A stretch of 64,000 nucleotides of DNA from Variovorax sp. SG517 (GCF_013376045.1 NZ_JABMJG010000006.1:310001-374000), one strand, 5' to 3'. Shown: positions 18,642-27,678, numbered from the stretch's first letter. Notes: generated from the letters alone by a model not told the origin. Numbers and translations are program-made.

Positions 18642-21019
18642 CGGGCGTGCTCCTCTTCGCGATTCGCGCCCTCGAGGGCCGCGAGCAGGCGGCGCGGCGT
18701 CAGCGGCGTCATGAGCACCTCGGCAGCGCCGGTGCCGCGCAGGGCGTCGTTCACCGCGTTGAAGATCACCGCCGGCGGCGCGATCGCACCGCCTTCGCCC
18801 ACGCCCTTGGCTCCGAATTCGGTGTGCGGCGAAGGTGTCTCGAAATGGTCGATGCGGATGCGCGGCACCTCGGTGGCGCCCGGAAGGATGTAGTCGGCCA
18901 GGGTGGAGGCCAGCGGCTGGCCTTGTTCGTCGTACGGACTCTCCTCGTACATCGCGGTGCCGATGCCCTGTGCGATGCCGCCAATGGTCTGGCCCTCCAC
19001 GATCATCGGATTGACCATGGTCCCGCAGTCCTCCACGACCACGTAGTCGAGGATCTCGACCTCGCCGGTTTCGATGTCGACGGCCACCACCACCGCGTGC
19101 GTCGCATAGGTGAAGGTGCCGGTGTCGACCTTGGGCTTGTATGCACGGGACACCTCCAGGCCGCCGAGATGAACGTCGGCGGGAAGGTCCTGCGGCGTGA
19201 GGTACCACGCGCCCCCGACCTCCGACAGCGGGATCGACTTGTCGCCTGATACGGCGCGTCCTTCGATCAAGGCGACGGTCTGCGCATCCACACCCATGAG
19301 GTAGGCTGCGATCGACTGGATGCGCGGCAGCAGTTCCTTGCACGCGACAGAGATGGCGCCTCCCGACATGACGGTGGCGCGCGAGGCGTAGGTGCCCGAG
19401 GAAAACGGCGTAAGCGCCGTGTCCCCATGCACCACCCGGATCCGTGCCACCGGAATGCCGAGCACGTCGTTGGCGATCTGCGCGAAGCTGGTCTCCATGC
19501 CCTGGCCGTGCGAGTGCACGCCCACGCGCACTTCGAGTCCGCCGTCCGCGGTCATCCTGACGACCGCCTGGTCGAAGCCAGGCACCACCGGCAGGCCCCA
19601 GTTCGCGAACACGGTCGTGCCGTGGGCGGACTGCTCGGTATAGGTGGCCGTGCCGAAGCCGATCAGCCGCCCGTCGGGCTCGCCGCGCGCCTGGCGCTCG
19701 CGCACGGCCTTCAGTCCGATCATCTCCACGGCGCGGCGCAGGCTTGCCTGGAAGTCGCCGCTGTCGAAGTGCTTGTTCGCCACGTTCACATAGGGCATGG
19801 CCGAGGCTGGAACCAGGTTCTCCAGCCGTACCTCCCACGGCTCGCGCCCCACCTCGCGGGCCACGGCGTCCATGAGCAGCTCGATCGCGAAGCAGACGCC
19901 GGTGCGCGCGACGCCACGGTAGGCCATGAATCCCGGCTTGTTGGTCGCAACGCACAGGGTCTCGCACCGATAGCCGCGGAAGCTGTAGGGCCCGGGCAGA
20001 TTGCCGATCGCCTGGCCAGGCTCCAGGCCGACGAAGAAGGGGTAGTAGGAATAGGCGCCGCCGTCGATGGTGATGACGGCATCCAGCGCCAGCAGCTTGC
20101 CCGTGCGGTCCGCATAGGCCGTGAGCCGGTAGTGATGCTGGCGCGTGTTGGCGCCGACGATCAGGTGCTCGCGCCGATCCTCGAGGTAGCGAAACGGCGT
20201 GCGATACGTCTTGGCCAGCCAGGCGACGCAGAGGTCTTCGGGATAGAGCTGTCCCTTGTAGCCGAAGGCGCCGCCGACGTCCGGTGACACGACCCGCACG
20301 GCTTCCTCGTTCATCGCGAGGTGCTGGGCGATGCCCACGCGTAGCAGATGCGGGACCTGGGTGGCGCTGACGACCACGAGCTGGTCGGTCTGGAAGTCCC
20401 AATAGGCCAAGACAGATTTTCCCTCCAGCGGCACGATGCATTGGCGCGACAGCTCGACCGTGCGGCTGACCTTCACCTCGGCCTTCGCGGCGAGTTCTTC
20501 GAAGTCGCGATCGGCCCGCAGCGTGAGAAAGACGTTGTCCTTCCATTCGGGGTGCATGAACTCCCCCGTGGCCGCAAGCGCGGAATCCGCGCTGTGGTAC
20601 ACGGGCAGTTCGTCGTACGAGACCTCCACTTCCTCCAGCAGGTCTTCCGCCATGGCGCGCGTCGGGGCCACCGCCATCGCGATGGCCTCGCCGACGTGAC
20701 GGACCTTGCCCGACGCCAACGGCGGCAGTGCCGAGTACTGGTAGGTGGGCACCGAAGACGGCGATCCGATGTCCGCCGCATCGGACATCATGTCGCGCAG
20801 GAACACCTTCCCCGCGAGCGCCTCGGGAATCTCGACGCCGGTGACGACCGCATGCGCGAGCGGGCTGCGCAGGAACGCGACCTCCTGCAGGCCCGGCAGC
20901 ACGAAGTCCCCCACGAAGTTGCCTTTTCCCACAAGGTGGCGCGCGTCCTCCTTGCGAGGCACCCGGGCGCCGATGCCCTCGCGCTTCAACAGCCTCGCCG
21001 GAATGTCTGCTCGGTCCAT
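18638..21019 (-). CDS. picA (large subunit): Picolinate dehydrogenase molybdopterin-binding large subunit
   Basis: A 793-residue molybdenum hydroxylase large subunit. It has the N-terminal 'a/b hammerhead' domain, then molybdopterin motifs 'DVGGAFGYKG' near residue 255, 'FMAYRGVARTG' near 360, and the catalytic Glu region 'GAKGVGEGGAIAPP' near 740. It should hydroxylate a heteroaromatic ring carbon with water as oxygen donor. The usual 'YRGAGRPE' is 'YRGVARTG' here. No cytochrome c domain is attached, unlike NicB of nicotinate degraders. The ATG at 21019 has AAGGAAAAGGA upstream. Assignment to picolinate 6-hydroxylation rests on the neighbouring pathway genes. Confidence 0.85.
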   Translation of the reverse strand: MDRADIPARLLKREGIGARVPRKEDARHLVGKGNFVGDFVLPGLQEVAFLRSPLAHAVVTGVEIPEALAGKVFLRDMMSDAADIGSPSSVPTYQYSALPPLASGKVRHVGEAIAMAVAPTRAMAEDLLEEVEVSYDELPVYHSADSALAATGEFMHPEWKDNVFLTLRADRDFEELAAKAEVKVSRTVELSRQCIVPLEGKSVLAYWDFQTDQLVVVSATQVPHLLRVGIAQHLAMNEEAVRVVSPDVGGAFGYKGQLYPEDLCVAWLAKTYRTPFRYLEDRREHLIVGANTRQHHYRLTAYADRTGKLLALDAVITIDGGAYSYYPFFVGLEPGQAIGNLPGPYSFRGYRCETLCVATNKPGFMAYRGVARTGVCFAIELLMDAVAREVGREPWEVRLENLVPASAMPYVNVANKHFDSGDFQASLRRAVEMIGLKAVRERQARGEPDGRLIGFGTATYTEQSAHGTTVFANWGLPVVPGFDQAVVRMTADGGLEVRVGVHSHGQGMETSFAQIANDVLGIPVARIRVVHGDTALTPFSSGTYASRATVMSGGAISVACKELLPRIQSIAAYLMGVDAQTVALIEGRAVSGDKSIPLSEVGGAWYLTPQDLPADVHLGGLEVSRAYKPKVDTGTFTYATHAVVVAVDIETGEVEILDYVVVEDCGTMVNPMIVEGQTIGGIAQGIGTAMYEESPYDEQGQPLASTLADYILPGATEVPRIRIDHFETPSPHTEFGAKGVGEGGAIAPPAVIFNAVNDALRGTGAAEVLMTPLTPRRLLAALEGANREEEHAR

Positions 21020-21179
21020 GCGTTTCCTTTTCCTTGACTGGTTTCCTGGTGCCGGACTCCATCGAGTCCGCCCATGCCCGGCACTGCCCTGGTGATCGAC
21101 GCGCAAGAAAAAGTCCCTTCGCCGCACCCCGCACAAGGGCCTTGACCGCCAACGTGCGTTTCGACATCTGAGTCGCACG

Positions 21180-21229
21180 ATATGACAGTTCACTGGCACA
21201 AGTATATGGCCGATGTTGGAGCAATGGAA
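21180..21229 (-). promoter_or_regulatory. Predicted picA promoter with a 16-bp operator copy
   Basis: Read on the minus strand, a good -10 TATACT (21206-21201) lies 17 bp from a weak -35 TTCCAT (21229-21224). The predicted start of transcription falls in the sequence ATATGACAGTTCACTG (plus strand 21180-21195), which recurs exactly at 21397-21412. Its core CAGT-TC-ACTG is a short palindrome, as expected for a MarR dimer. A repressor bound here would block picA transcription. Confidence 0.6.
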
Positions 21230-21371
21230 GACAGCCGCTGTCGATGCAAACCCTAACAGATCGATATCTCGAAAGTGGTGCATCTGCATTGGCATTTTCG
21301 CCCCTTTGTGGCGTTTATTTCCTGCATGCTGAATCCAATCTGGTGCAGCGTCGGACAGTAAAAACCCGTAC

Positions 21372-21412
21372 TTGAAATCACAGGAACGTCCAACTAATAT
21401 GACAGTTCACTG
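21372..21412 (+). promoter_or_regulatory. Predicted picB promoter with the second 16-bp operator copy
   Basis: TTGAAA (21372-21377), a 17-bp spacer and TAATAT (21395-21400) form a near-consensus sigma-70 promoter about 40 bp before the Rieske ferredoxin start. The second ATATGACAGTTCACTG copy (21397-21412) overlaps the -10 and the start site. It has the same relation to its promoter as the copy at 21180. The region 21020-21450 between the divergent operons contains no gene, and these two promoter-operators are its only recognised features. Confidence 0.7.
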
Positions 21413-21450
21413 ACTAATTATGAGAGGTCCGGAAATCACCGGATGGAGCC

Positions 21451-21768
21451 ATGAACTGGATCAAAGTCGCTTCGGCGCGAGAGCTGAAAAACGATGAAGC
21501 GAAAACCGTCAGCGTCGAAGGCCACGGCGTCGCGCTGTTTCGTATCGACGACGAGTTCTTCGCCACGGACAGCATGTGCACGCATGCCACTGCGCTGCTG
21601 TCGGAGGGCTATGTCGAAGACGGCTGTGTCGAATGCCCGCTGCACCAGGGCCGCTTCGACATCCGCACGGGCAAGGCGATGTGCGCGCCGGTCACCGTGG
21701 ACCTGCGCACTCACGCCGTGAAGCAGGAAGGCGATGACATCTACGTGATGTCGCCGGCCGCGAAATGA
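21451..21768 (+). CDS. picB (ferredoxin): Rieske [2Fe-2S] ferredoxin of the 6-hydroxypicolinate 3-monooxygenase
   Basis: A 105-residue Rieske ferredoxin with ligands C43/H45 ('CTHA') and C62/H65 ('CPLHQGRFD'). It carries single electrons from the flavin reductase encoded next to the oxygenase. It is first in the plus-strand operon, with GGAG just before the ATG. Ferredoxin, reductase, large and small oxygenase genes in a row match the published four-component PicB of Alcaligenes faecalis JQ135. Family membership is certain, and the pathway assignment comes from context. Confidence 0.88.
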   Translation: MNWIKVASARELKNDEAKTVSVEGHGVALFRIDDEFFATDSMCTHATALLSEGYVEDGCVECPLHQGRFDIRTGKAMCAPVTVDLRTHAVKQEGDDIYVMSPAAK

Positions 21769-23036
21769 CTTCGCCCGGCATCGTCATCGTTGGTGCGGGC
21801 CAGGCTGCGGCGGTCGCCGCCCATGCGCTGCGCGAACACGGCTACCGCGGACGCATCACGATGCTGGGGCGGGAGCGTCACAGGCCGTATGAGCGCCCCC
21901 CGTTGTCCAAAGCCGTGCTGGTGGCGGCCGAGGAGCCGAGCCTCGACGTCCTCGCGCAGGACGCCTGGGCACTTGGCGACATCGATCTGCGAAGCAACGC
22001 CGATGCGGTAGCCCTGGATCTCTCGAAGCGACAGGTTCGCCTTGCCGACGGCCAGGTGCTCACGTACGACATGTGTTTGATCGCCACGGGCGGCGAGGCC
22101 AGCACGCTGGCGTGCGCACCGGCGGGCCGGCCGCACGTGCACTACGTGCGCACCCTCGACGACGCGCGGCGGTTGCGCGCGGCCCTTCAGGGCAAGCCGC
22201 GGGTCGCGATCCTGGGTGGCGGCTTTCTTGGCCTCGAGATCGCCAACTCCGCGTTGTCGGCCGGCGCGGCGGTGACCGTGATCGAGCGCGCGACGTCCCT
22301 GCTCGATCGGTTCCTTCCGCCGGAAGCGTCTGCGTGGCTCGAATCCGGTCTGCGGCAGGCAGGCGCGCGGCTCCTGCTCGGTACTGCCCTCGAAGGCGTC
22401 CAACCTCTGCCCGACGGCCGCATGCGCCTGTCGACCCATGCCGGCGATCTGGAGGCGGACGAGATTGTCGTGGCCATCGGCCTCTCGCCCAACGACGCAC
22501 TGGCCCGCGATGCGGGCCTGGAGATCGCGGCGGGCGGCGGCGTGCTCGTAGACGCGCAGTGTCGCACCAGCGACGAGCACGTGTTCGCGTGCGGCGACTG
22601 CACCAGCCAGCAACGCCCGGGGCACGCGACGCCGAGGCGCCTGGAGTCCTGGCAGAACGCCAACGAGCAGGCACGCACCGCCGCGGCCGCCATGCTCGGT
22701 GCGGCCGGCCCAGCGCCGGCGGTGCCCTGGTTCTGGACCGACCAGGGCCAACACAACATCCAGATGCTGGGCCTGCCGGGCCCCGGTCTCGAATACGTGC
22801 GCCGGGGCGATCCGGCCGCCGGCAAGGCGCTGTGGATCGGCCACTGCGGTGGCGTTCCGCTGCACGGCGTGGCCATCAACGCCGGCGCCGATCTGCGCGC
22901 CATCCGGCCCCTCTTCGAGCAGCGGCGCCCGGTGCTGCTCGACGAATTCCTGCGGGACGCCACCGATCTGCGCGCATGGGCCAAGCAGATGCGAGGCGGC
23001 ACCCCTTCCACCGTTCAACCACCCCTCACAGCCTAA
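21765..23036 (+). CDS. picB (reductase): FAD-dependent ferredoxin reductase of the four-component monooxygenase
   Basis: A 423-residue ferredoxin-NAD(P) reductase of the BphA4/CamA type. The FAD Rossmann motif 'IVIVGAGQAA' opens the protein, 'YERPPLSKAVL' follows, and the NAD motif 'VAILGGGFLGLEIA' is near residue 145. 'VFACGDC' is the second FAD contact. It takes electrons from NADH and reduces the Rieske ferredoxin encoded just before. The start codon overlaps the ferredoxin stop (ATGA), so expression is coupled. Confidence 0.9.
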   Translation: MTSPGIVIVGAGQAAAVAAHALREHGYRGRITMLGRERHRPYERPPLSKAVLVAAEEPSLDVLAQDAWALGDIDLRSNADAVALDLSKRQVRLADGQVLTYDMCLIATGGEASTLACAPAGRPHVHYVRTLDDARRLRAALQGKPRVAILGGGFLGLEIANSALSAGAAVTVIERATSLLDRFLPPEASAWLESGLRQAGARLLLGTALEGVQPLPDGRMRLSTHAGDLEADEIVVAIGLSPNDALARDAGLEIAAGGGVLVDAQCRTSDEHVFACGDCTSQQRPGHATPRRLESWQNANEQARTAAAAMLGAAGPAPAVPWFWTDQGQHNIQMLGLPGPGLEYVRRGDPAAGKALWIGHCGGVPLHGVAINAGADLRAIRPLFEQRRPVLLDEFLRDATDLRAWAKQMRGGTPSTVQPPLTA

Positions 23037-23045
23037 GGAGCTTTC

Positions 23046-24356
23046 ATGTATCAATCGCAGGCGGTCATCGGCATCACGAATGCCCGAAAGAATCCGCCCC
23101 TGGAGCAGTGCGTCTGGCCCGCGGACGCGCTCAACAACATTCCGGACTGGGTTTACACCAGCCAGGCCATCTACGACCAGGAGATCGAGCGCATCTTCCG
23201 CGGCGACACCTGGAACTTCGTCGCGCTGGAAGCCGAGATCCCGAACCCCGGCGACTACAAGCGAGGTTACGTCGGCGCCACGGCCGTGGTGATCGTTCGC
23301 GCGGAAGACGACACGATCTCCGTCTTCGAGAACCGCTGTGCCCACCGCGGCGCCGAATTCTGCCGCTCCAGCCACGGCAACGCGAAGGAGTTCGTCTGCC
23401 CCTACCACCAGTGGTCGTATGACCTCAAGGGCAACCTGCAGGGCGTTCCGTTCAAGCGTGGAATCAACAAGGTTGGCGGCATGCCGCCGGACTTCAAGAA
23501 CGCGGAACACGGTACCCGGCAGCTTCGCGTGGCCACGCGCAACGGCGTGGTGTTCGCCACCTACTCCGACAAGACTCCTCCGCTGGAGGAGTACATGACC
23601 AAGGAGATCGTGGAGGAGTTCGACGTTCCGTTCTCGGGCAAGAAGCTCAGGATCCTGGGCTACTGCCGCAACGAGCTTCCGTGCAACTGGAAGATGTACC
23701 ACGAGAACCTCAAGGACCCGTATCACGCGACGCTGCTGCACTCGTTCCTCGTGGTGTTCGGCCTTCTGGTGCCCGGCATCAAGTCGATCGTCTTCGCCGA
23801 CAAGGAACATGGCCGCCACGGTTACATGGCGTCGTCCAAGCCCGACCAGGTCTATGCCACTGTCGCCGCCGACGACAAGGCGGAGATGCGGTCGTTCAGC
23901 GACAACCTCCGGCTGCGCGACGAGCGGTTCCTGGACTACGTGCGCGAGTTCGATTCGCCCTGGTCCGCCAACATGATGACCATGTGGCCGAACCTGATCG
24001 TGCAGCGCCAGATGAACACGATGGGCGTGCGCCAGATCATTCCGAACGGCCCGAACAGCATGGTGATGCAGTGGACCATGTTCGGCTATGAGGACGACAC
24101 GCCCGAGATGACGCGGCACCGCCTTCGGCAGGGCAACCTGATGGGCCCCTCCGGCTTTCTGGGCCTCGAGGACAACGAGGCATTGAAGTTCGTGCAGGAG
24201 GGCATCCGCAATTCGTCCACCGACAACAACGTCGTCAAGCTCGATGCGGGCCACCAGGGAACGGCGCGCAACCTGATCTCGGAGTCGTGCATCCGGTCGC
24301 TCTACCAGTACTACCGGGAAGTCATGGGCATCCGTGTCGCGGAGATGGCAGCATGA
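23046..24356 (+). CDS. picB (alpha): Rieske oxygenase large (alpha) subunit, probable 6-hydroxypicolinate 3-monooxygenase
   Basis: A 436-residue ring-hydroxylating oxygenase alpha subunit. The Rieske domain has C98/H100 ('CAHRGAEF') and C118/H121 ('CPYHQWSYD'). The catalytic domain carries the mononuclear iron histidines H227 and H232 with bridging D224 ('NLKDPYHATLLH') and a later acidic ligand in 'LEDNEAL'. It would insert one oxygen at C3 of 6-hydroxypicolinate. AAGGAG precedes the ATG. It is a normal-length family member, and its substrate is inferred from the PicC, PicD and PicF genes behind it. Confidence 0.88.
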   Translation: MYQSQAVIGITNARKNPPLEQCVWPADALNNIPDWVYTSQAIYDQEIERIFRGDTWNFVALEAEIPNPGDYKRGYVGATAVVIVRAEDDTISVFENRCAHRGAEFCRSSHGNAKEFVCPYHQWSYDLKGNLQGVPFKRGINKVGGMPPDFKNAEHGTRQLRVATRNGVVFATYSDKTPPLEEYMTKEIVEEFDVPFSGKKLRILGYCRNELPCNWKMYHENLKDPYHATLLHSFLVVFGLLVPGIKSIVFADKEHGRHGYMASSKPDQVYATVAADDKAEMRSFSDNLRLRDERFLDYVREFDSPWSANMMTMWPNLIVQRQMNTMGVRQIIPNGPNSMVMQWTMFGYEDDTPEMTRHRLRQGNLMGPSGFLGLEDNEALKFVQEGIRNSSTDNNVVKLDAGHQGTARNLISESCIRSLYQYYREVMGIRVAEMAA

Positions 24357-24868
24357 AAGAGCGGCTCGCCTACGCCAGGTCCACGATCTCGCCGCGCCGC
24401 GCGGCCGAGCTGCGCACCGAGGTCGACTCCTTCCATGTCGAGTACTGCGCCGCCCTCGATGCCAATGACATCGAGCGCTGGCCCGAATTCTTCAGCAAGG
24501 ACGCGACCTACCGGATCACCTCGCGCCAGAACGCGCTGCTGGACATGCCCGTGGGCCTCGTCTACTGCGAGGGCCTGGACATGATCACCGACCGCGCGCT
24601 CGCGGTGGCGCATTCGCAGATGTTCGCGCCACGGCACATGCTGCATGTGCTGGGAATCACGCGCGTGCTTCAAGACACGGGCGACACGATCAGCTCGCAG
24701 ACGCCTTTCATCCTGATGCAGACCCTGGTCGAGGGGCCTTCCACCGTGCATCTCGCGGGCATCTATCACGACCGCTTCGTGCGCGACGGCGAACGGCTGC
24801 TCATCGCAAGCCGCGAGGTGGTGCACGACACGGAAATTCTCGACACGGCCCTGGCGTACCCGGCCTGA
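24353..24868 (+). CDS. picB (beta): Rieske oxygenase small (beta) subunit
   Basis: A 171-residue beta subunit of an aromatic-ring-hydroxylating oxygenase, with the NTF2-like cone fold ('EYCAALDANDIERWPEFFSKDATYRI') and a C-terminal strand pair ending 'SREVVHDTEILDTAL'. Beta subunits stabilise the alpha3beta3 hexamer and seldom catalyse. The ATG overlaps the alpha-subunit stop (ATGA). An earlier in-frame start lies inside the alpha gene and was rejected. Confidence 0.87.
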   Translation: MKERLAYARSTISPRRAAELRTEVDSFHVEYCAALDANDIERWPEFFSKDATYRITSRQNALLDMPVGLVYCEGLDMITDRALAVAHSQMFAPRHMLHVLGITRVLQDTGDTISSQTPFILMQTLVEGPSTVHLAGIYHDRFVRDGERLLIASREVVHDTEILDTALAYPA

Positions 24869-24885
24869 ATCCATTGAGGACCCCA

Positions 24886-25881
24886 ATGAATCCAACCCCC
24901 AAGATCGCGCTCGAAGAGCACTTCAGCGCCCCGGGCTTCGACGCCTATTCCGCGAAGTACACGCGAGCGCTGCCGGCCGACTTCGTGGCGCGGCTCGACG
25001 CCAGGCTCGGCGACTTCGACGACCAGCGCCTGGCCGAGATGGACGCCGGCAACATCGAGTACGCCGTGCTGTCGCAGACGATGCCCGGCGTACAGGCCGA
25101 GACGGACGGCGCCGCCGCCGTGCGGCGCGCGCGCGAGAACAACGAGTTCCTCGCCGAGCGCGTGGCACGCCATCCGCAGCGCTTCGGCGCCTTCGCGCAC
25201 GTCGCGCTCCAGGACCCGGCGGCCGCAGCTCGAGAACTCGAGCGCACCGTCGTCGAGTGCGGCTTCAAGGGCGCGCTGATCAACGGCCACACCCTGGGCC
25301 GCTATTACGAAGGCAGCGAGTTCGACGTGTTCTGGGAGCGCGCGGAGGCACTCGGCGTGCCCATCTATCTGCACCCCAACGCGTTCAGCCAGCCGCCGGC
25401 GCTGCTGGAGGGCATGCCGGTCCTTCAGGGGGCCACCTGGGGCTGGGGCGTGGAGACGGCGGGGCACGCACTGCGCCTGCTGTTCGGCGGGGTGTTCGAC
25501 CGCTTCCCGCGGCTGACGCTGCTGCTGGGCCACATGGGCGAGGCACTGCCGTATCAACGCTGGCGCATCGACAGCCGCTTCGCCGCGTATCCCTCAGGCA
25601 TCAAGCTGGCACGCAAGCCCAGCGAGTACATCGGCAGCAACATCCTGATCACGACGTCCGGCGTGTGCTCCGCGCCGGCGCTGCTGGGCGCCATCGGCGA
25701 GCTCGGCGCCCAGGCCGTGCTGTTCTCCGTGGACTACCCCTACGAATCCACCGCCGAGGCCTGCGCCTTCATCGAGCAGGCGCCGCTTGACGCACGCACC
25801 CGCGAGCTGGTGTGCCACGGCAATGCGCGCCGGCTCTTCAAGCTCGGCAGCCCGCAGGACCTTGCGCTCCTGCAGATCTGA
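24886..25881 (+). CDS. picC: Amidohydrolase-family decarboxylase, probable 3,6-dihydroxypicolinate decarboxylase
   Basis: A 331-residue member of the amidohydrolase-2 nonoxidative decarboxylases, related to gamma-resorcylate decarboxylase. Metal ligands match that family: E10 and H12 ('LEEHF'), H163 ('YLHPNAF') and D283 ('FSVDYPYE'). 'LLGHMGEALPYQRWRID' is also characteristic. In JQ135, PicC removes the carboxylate of 3,6-dihydroxypicolinate to give 2,5-dihydroxypyridine. This gene is a main reason for preferring picolinate over nicotinate, whose pathway needs no such enzyme. The ATG at 24886 has GAGGA upstream, and a TTG at 24874 was rejected. Confidence 0.85.
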   Translation: MNPTPKIALEEHFSAPGFDAYSAKYTRALPADFVARLDARLGDFDDQRLAEMDAGNIEYAVLSQTMPGVQAETDGAAAVRRARENNEFLAERVARHPQRFGAFAHVALQDPAAAARELERTVVECGFKGALINGHTLGRYYEGSEFDVFWERAEALGVPIYLHPNAFSQPPALLEGMPVLQGATWGWGVETAGHALRLLFGGVFDRFPRLTLLLGHMGEALPYQRWRIDSRFAAYPSGIKLARKPSEYIGSNILITTSGVCSAPALLGAIGELGAQAVLFSVDYPYESTAEACAFIEQAPLDARTRELVCHGNARRLFKLGSPQDLALLQI

Positions 25882-25904
25882 CACTTTCAAACAGAGGACG
25901 AAAC

Positions 25905-26948
25905 ATGCCAGTCAGCGATTATCAAATGGTCAAGGCCTGGGACGAGGTTCTGAAGCTCAGCAAGGTGGAGCGCGGACAGAAGGTCTCGATCCTGTGCGGT
26001 CCCCACACCCATCCGCAGACGCTGCAGACCGCCACGATCGCGGCGCAGGCCGCGGGCGCAGTCGTCACCCGGATCGAGCTGCAGCCCATCAACGCGGAGA
26101 AGGCGCCCAGCCGCGACCTGATGAACTACCTGGGGGAAACGCCCCTCACCAACAACCCGGTCGCGCTCGCGGCCATGAAGAACAGCGACATCGTCCTGGA
26201 CCTGATGCTGCTGCTGTTCTCGCCCGAGCAGATGGAGATCCTCGAGTCGGGGACGAAGATCCTCCTGGCCGTCGAACCGCCCGAGGTGCTGGTGCGGGCT
26301 GTGCCCACGGAGGCCGATCGCGAGCGGGTGCTCGCCGCATCGAAGCTGCTCAAGGCCGCCAGGAAGATGCACGTGACTTCGCCGGCCGGCACGGACGTGA
26401 CCTTCAAGCTCGGCGATTACCCGACCATCTCCGAGTACGGCTTCTGCGAGGAGCCCGGGCGCTGGGACCACTGGCCCAGCGGCTTCCTCTTCACCTTCGC
26501 CAACGAGGGCGGCAGCGACGGCACCATCGTGATCGATCGCGGCGACATCCTGCTGCCGCAGAAGAACTACGTCTCCGACAAGGTCACCATGCAGCTGCGC
26601 GAAGGCTTCGTGCGCAGCATCGAGGGTGACATCGACGCCACCCTGCTGCGCGAGTTCATGGAGGCCTACAAGGACCCCGAGGCCTACGCCATCGCGCACA
26701 TCGGCTGGGGGATGCAGCCGCGCTGCTACTGGCACACGCTGTCGCTGGTGGACCGCGAAGCCACTTCCGGACAGGACGCGCGTGCGTTCGAAGGCAACTT
26801 CCTGTTCTCGCTGGGCCCCAACAACGAGGCCGGAGGGCCTCGCACCACGCCGTGCCACCTGGACATTCCCTTGCGCAACTGCACGGTGAAGCTCGACGAC
26901 GTCGTCGTGGTTCGCGACGGCAAGGTCATCGACGAGGCCTTCCGATGA
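25905..26948 (+). CDS. picD/nicX: 2,5-dihydroxypyridine 5,6-dioxygenase
   Basis: A 347-residue protein of the unusual NicX/PicD extradiol dioxygenase family, which has a leucyl-aminopeptidase-like fold rather than a classical dioxygenase fold. The iron ligands I recall for P. putida NicX (H265, H318, D320) appear here as H264 ('IAHIGWG'), H317 and D319 ('CHLDIP'), all with the same one-residue offset. It opens the ring of 2,5-dihydroxypyridine to N-formylmaleamate. GAGGA precedes the ATG, and the end overlaps picF by four bases. Confidence 0.9.
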   Translation: MPVSDYQMVKAWDEVLKLSKVERGQKVSILCGPHTHPQTLQTATIAAQAAGAVVTRIELQPINAEKAPSRDLMNYLGETPLTNNPVALAAMKNSDIVLDLMLLLFSPEQMEILESGTKILLAVEPPEVLVRAVPTEADRERVLAASKLLKAARKMHVTSPAGTDVTFKLGDYPTISEYGFCEEPGRWDHWPSGFLFTFANEGGSDGTIVIDRGDILLPQKNYVSDKVTMQLREGFVRSIEGDIDATLLREFMEAYKDPEAYAIAHIGWGMQPRCYWHTLSLVDREATSGQDARAFEGNFLFSLGPNNEAGGPRTTPCHLDIPLRNCTVKLDDVVVVRDGKVIDEAFR

Positions 26949-27589
26949 GCGCCGATCCGGACATCTACCAGAAGCAGGGCTTCGGCAATGCCGTCGCGCC
27001 GAAGGCGCCGTACGGCCTGCTGATCATCGACTTCGTCAACGGATTCGCCGATCCGCTCAAGTTCGGCGGCGGCAACATCGAGCCGGCCATCGAATGCACT
27101 CGCGGCCTGCTGGCCGCCGCGCGCGAGCGCGGATGGCCCATCGTCCACACGCGGGTCGTGTACCAGGACGATGGCGCCGACGCCAACATCTTCGCGCTCA
27201 AGGTGCCGCCCATCCTGGCCCTGCGCGAGGACGCGCCGCAAAGCCAGATCGTCGCGCAGCTGCAGCCGCGCAGCGGCGAGCTGGTGCTGCGCAAGATCCA
27301 TCCGTCGGCTTTCTTCGGTACCTCGCTGGCTTCCTGGTTGTCGCAACGCGGCGTGCAGACGCTGCTGATCGCGGGATGCACCACCAGCGGGTGCGTCCGC
27401 GCCAGCGTGGTCGATGCCATGTGCCACGGCTTTCGACCCCTGGTCGTCACGGACTGCGTGGGCGACCGGTCGTTGCAGGCGCACGAGGCCAACCTCTTCG
27501 ACATGGACCAGAAGTACGCGACCTTGATGCCCCGCGACGCCGCACTGCAGGCGACTGAAGCAGCGCAGCCGCACGGCGTGCTGGCCTGA
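26945..27589 (+). CDS. picF/nicF: Maleamate amidohydrolase (isochorismatase family)
   Basis: A 214-residue cysteine hydrolase. The catalytic triad D29 ('LIIDFVNGF'), K117 ('RKIHPSAFF') and C150 ('CTTSGCVRAS') has the same numbering I recall for Bordetella NicF. It hydrolyses maleamate to maleate and ammonia, releasing the ring nitrogen. The ATG overlaps the picD stop. Maleate isomerase, the next step, is not encoded beside it. Confidence 0.9.
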   Translation: MSADPDIYQKQGFGNAVAPKAPYGLLIIDFVNGFADPLKFGGGNIEPAIECTRGLLAAARERGWPIVHTRVVYQDDGADANIFALKVPPILALREDAPQSQIVAQLQPRSGELVLRKIHPSAFFGTSLASWLSQRGVQTLLIAGCTTSGCVRASVVDAMCHGFRPLVVTDCVGDRSLQAHEANLFDMDQKYATLMPRDAALQATEAAQPHGVLA

Positions 27590-27678
27590 AGCCAGCCCGA
27601 GCCCACGATTCCCGACCCACCTCTCGTCAAAACCCGGGCGAATGCCCCGCCAGCGACCCCCACTACCTGGAGAAGAAG

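Noticed and set aside
15030..27589. Reading the cluster as nicotinate (nic) degradation
   Set aside because: PicD, PicE and PicF are shared with that pathway, but a four-component Rieske oxygenase and an amidohydrolase decarboxylase are not part of it, and there is no NicC-type flavin monooxygenase or cytochrome-fused NicB.
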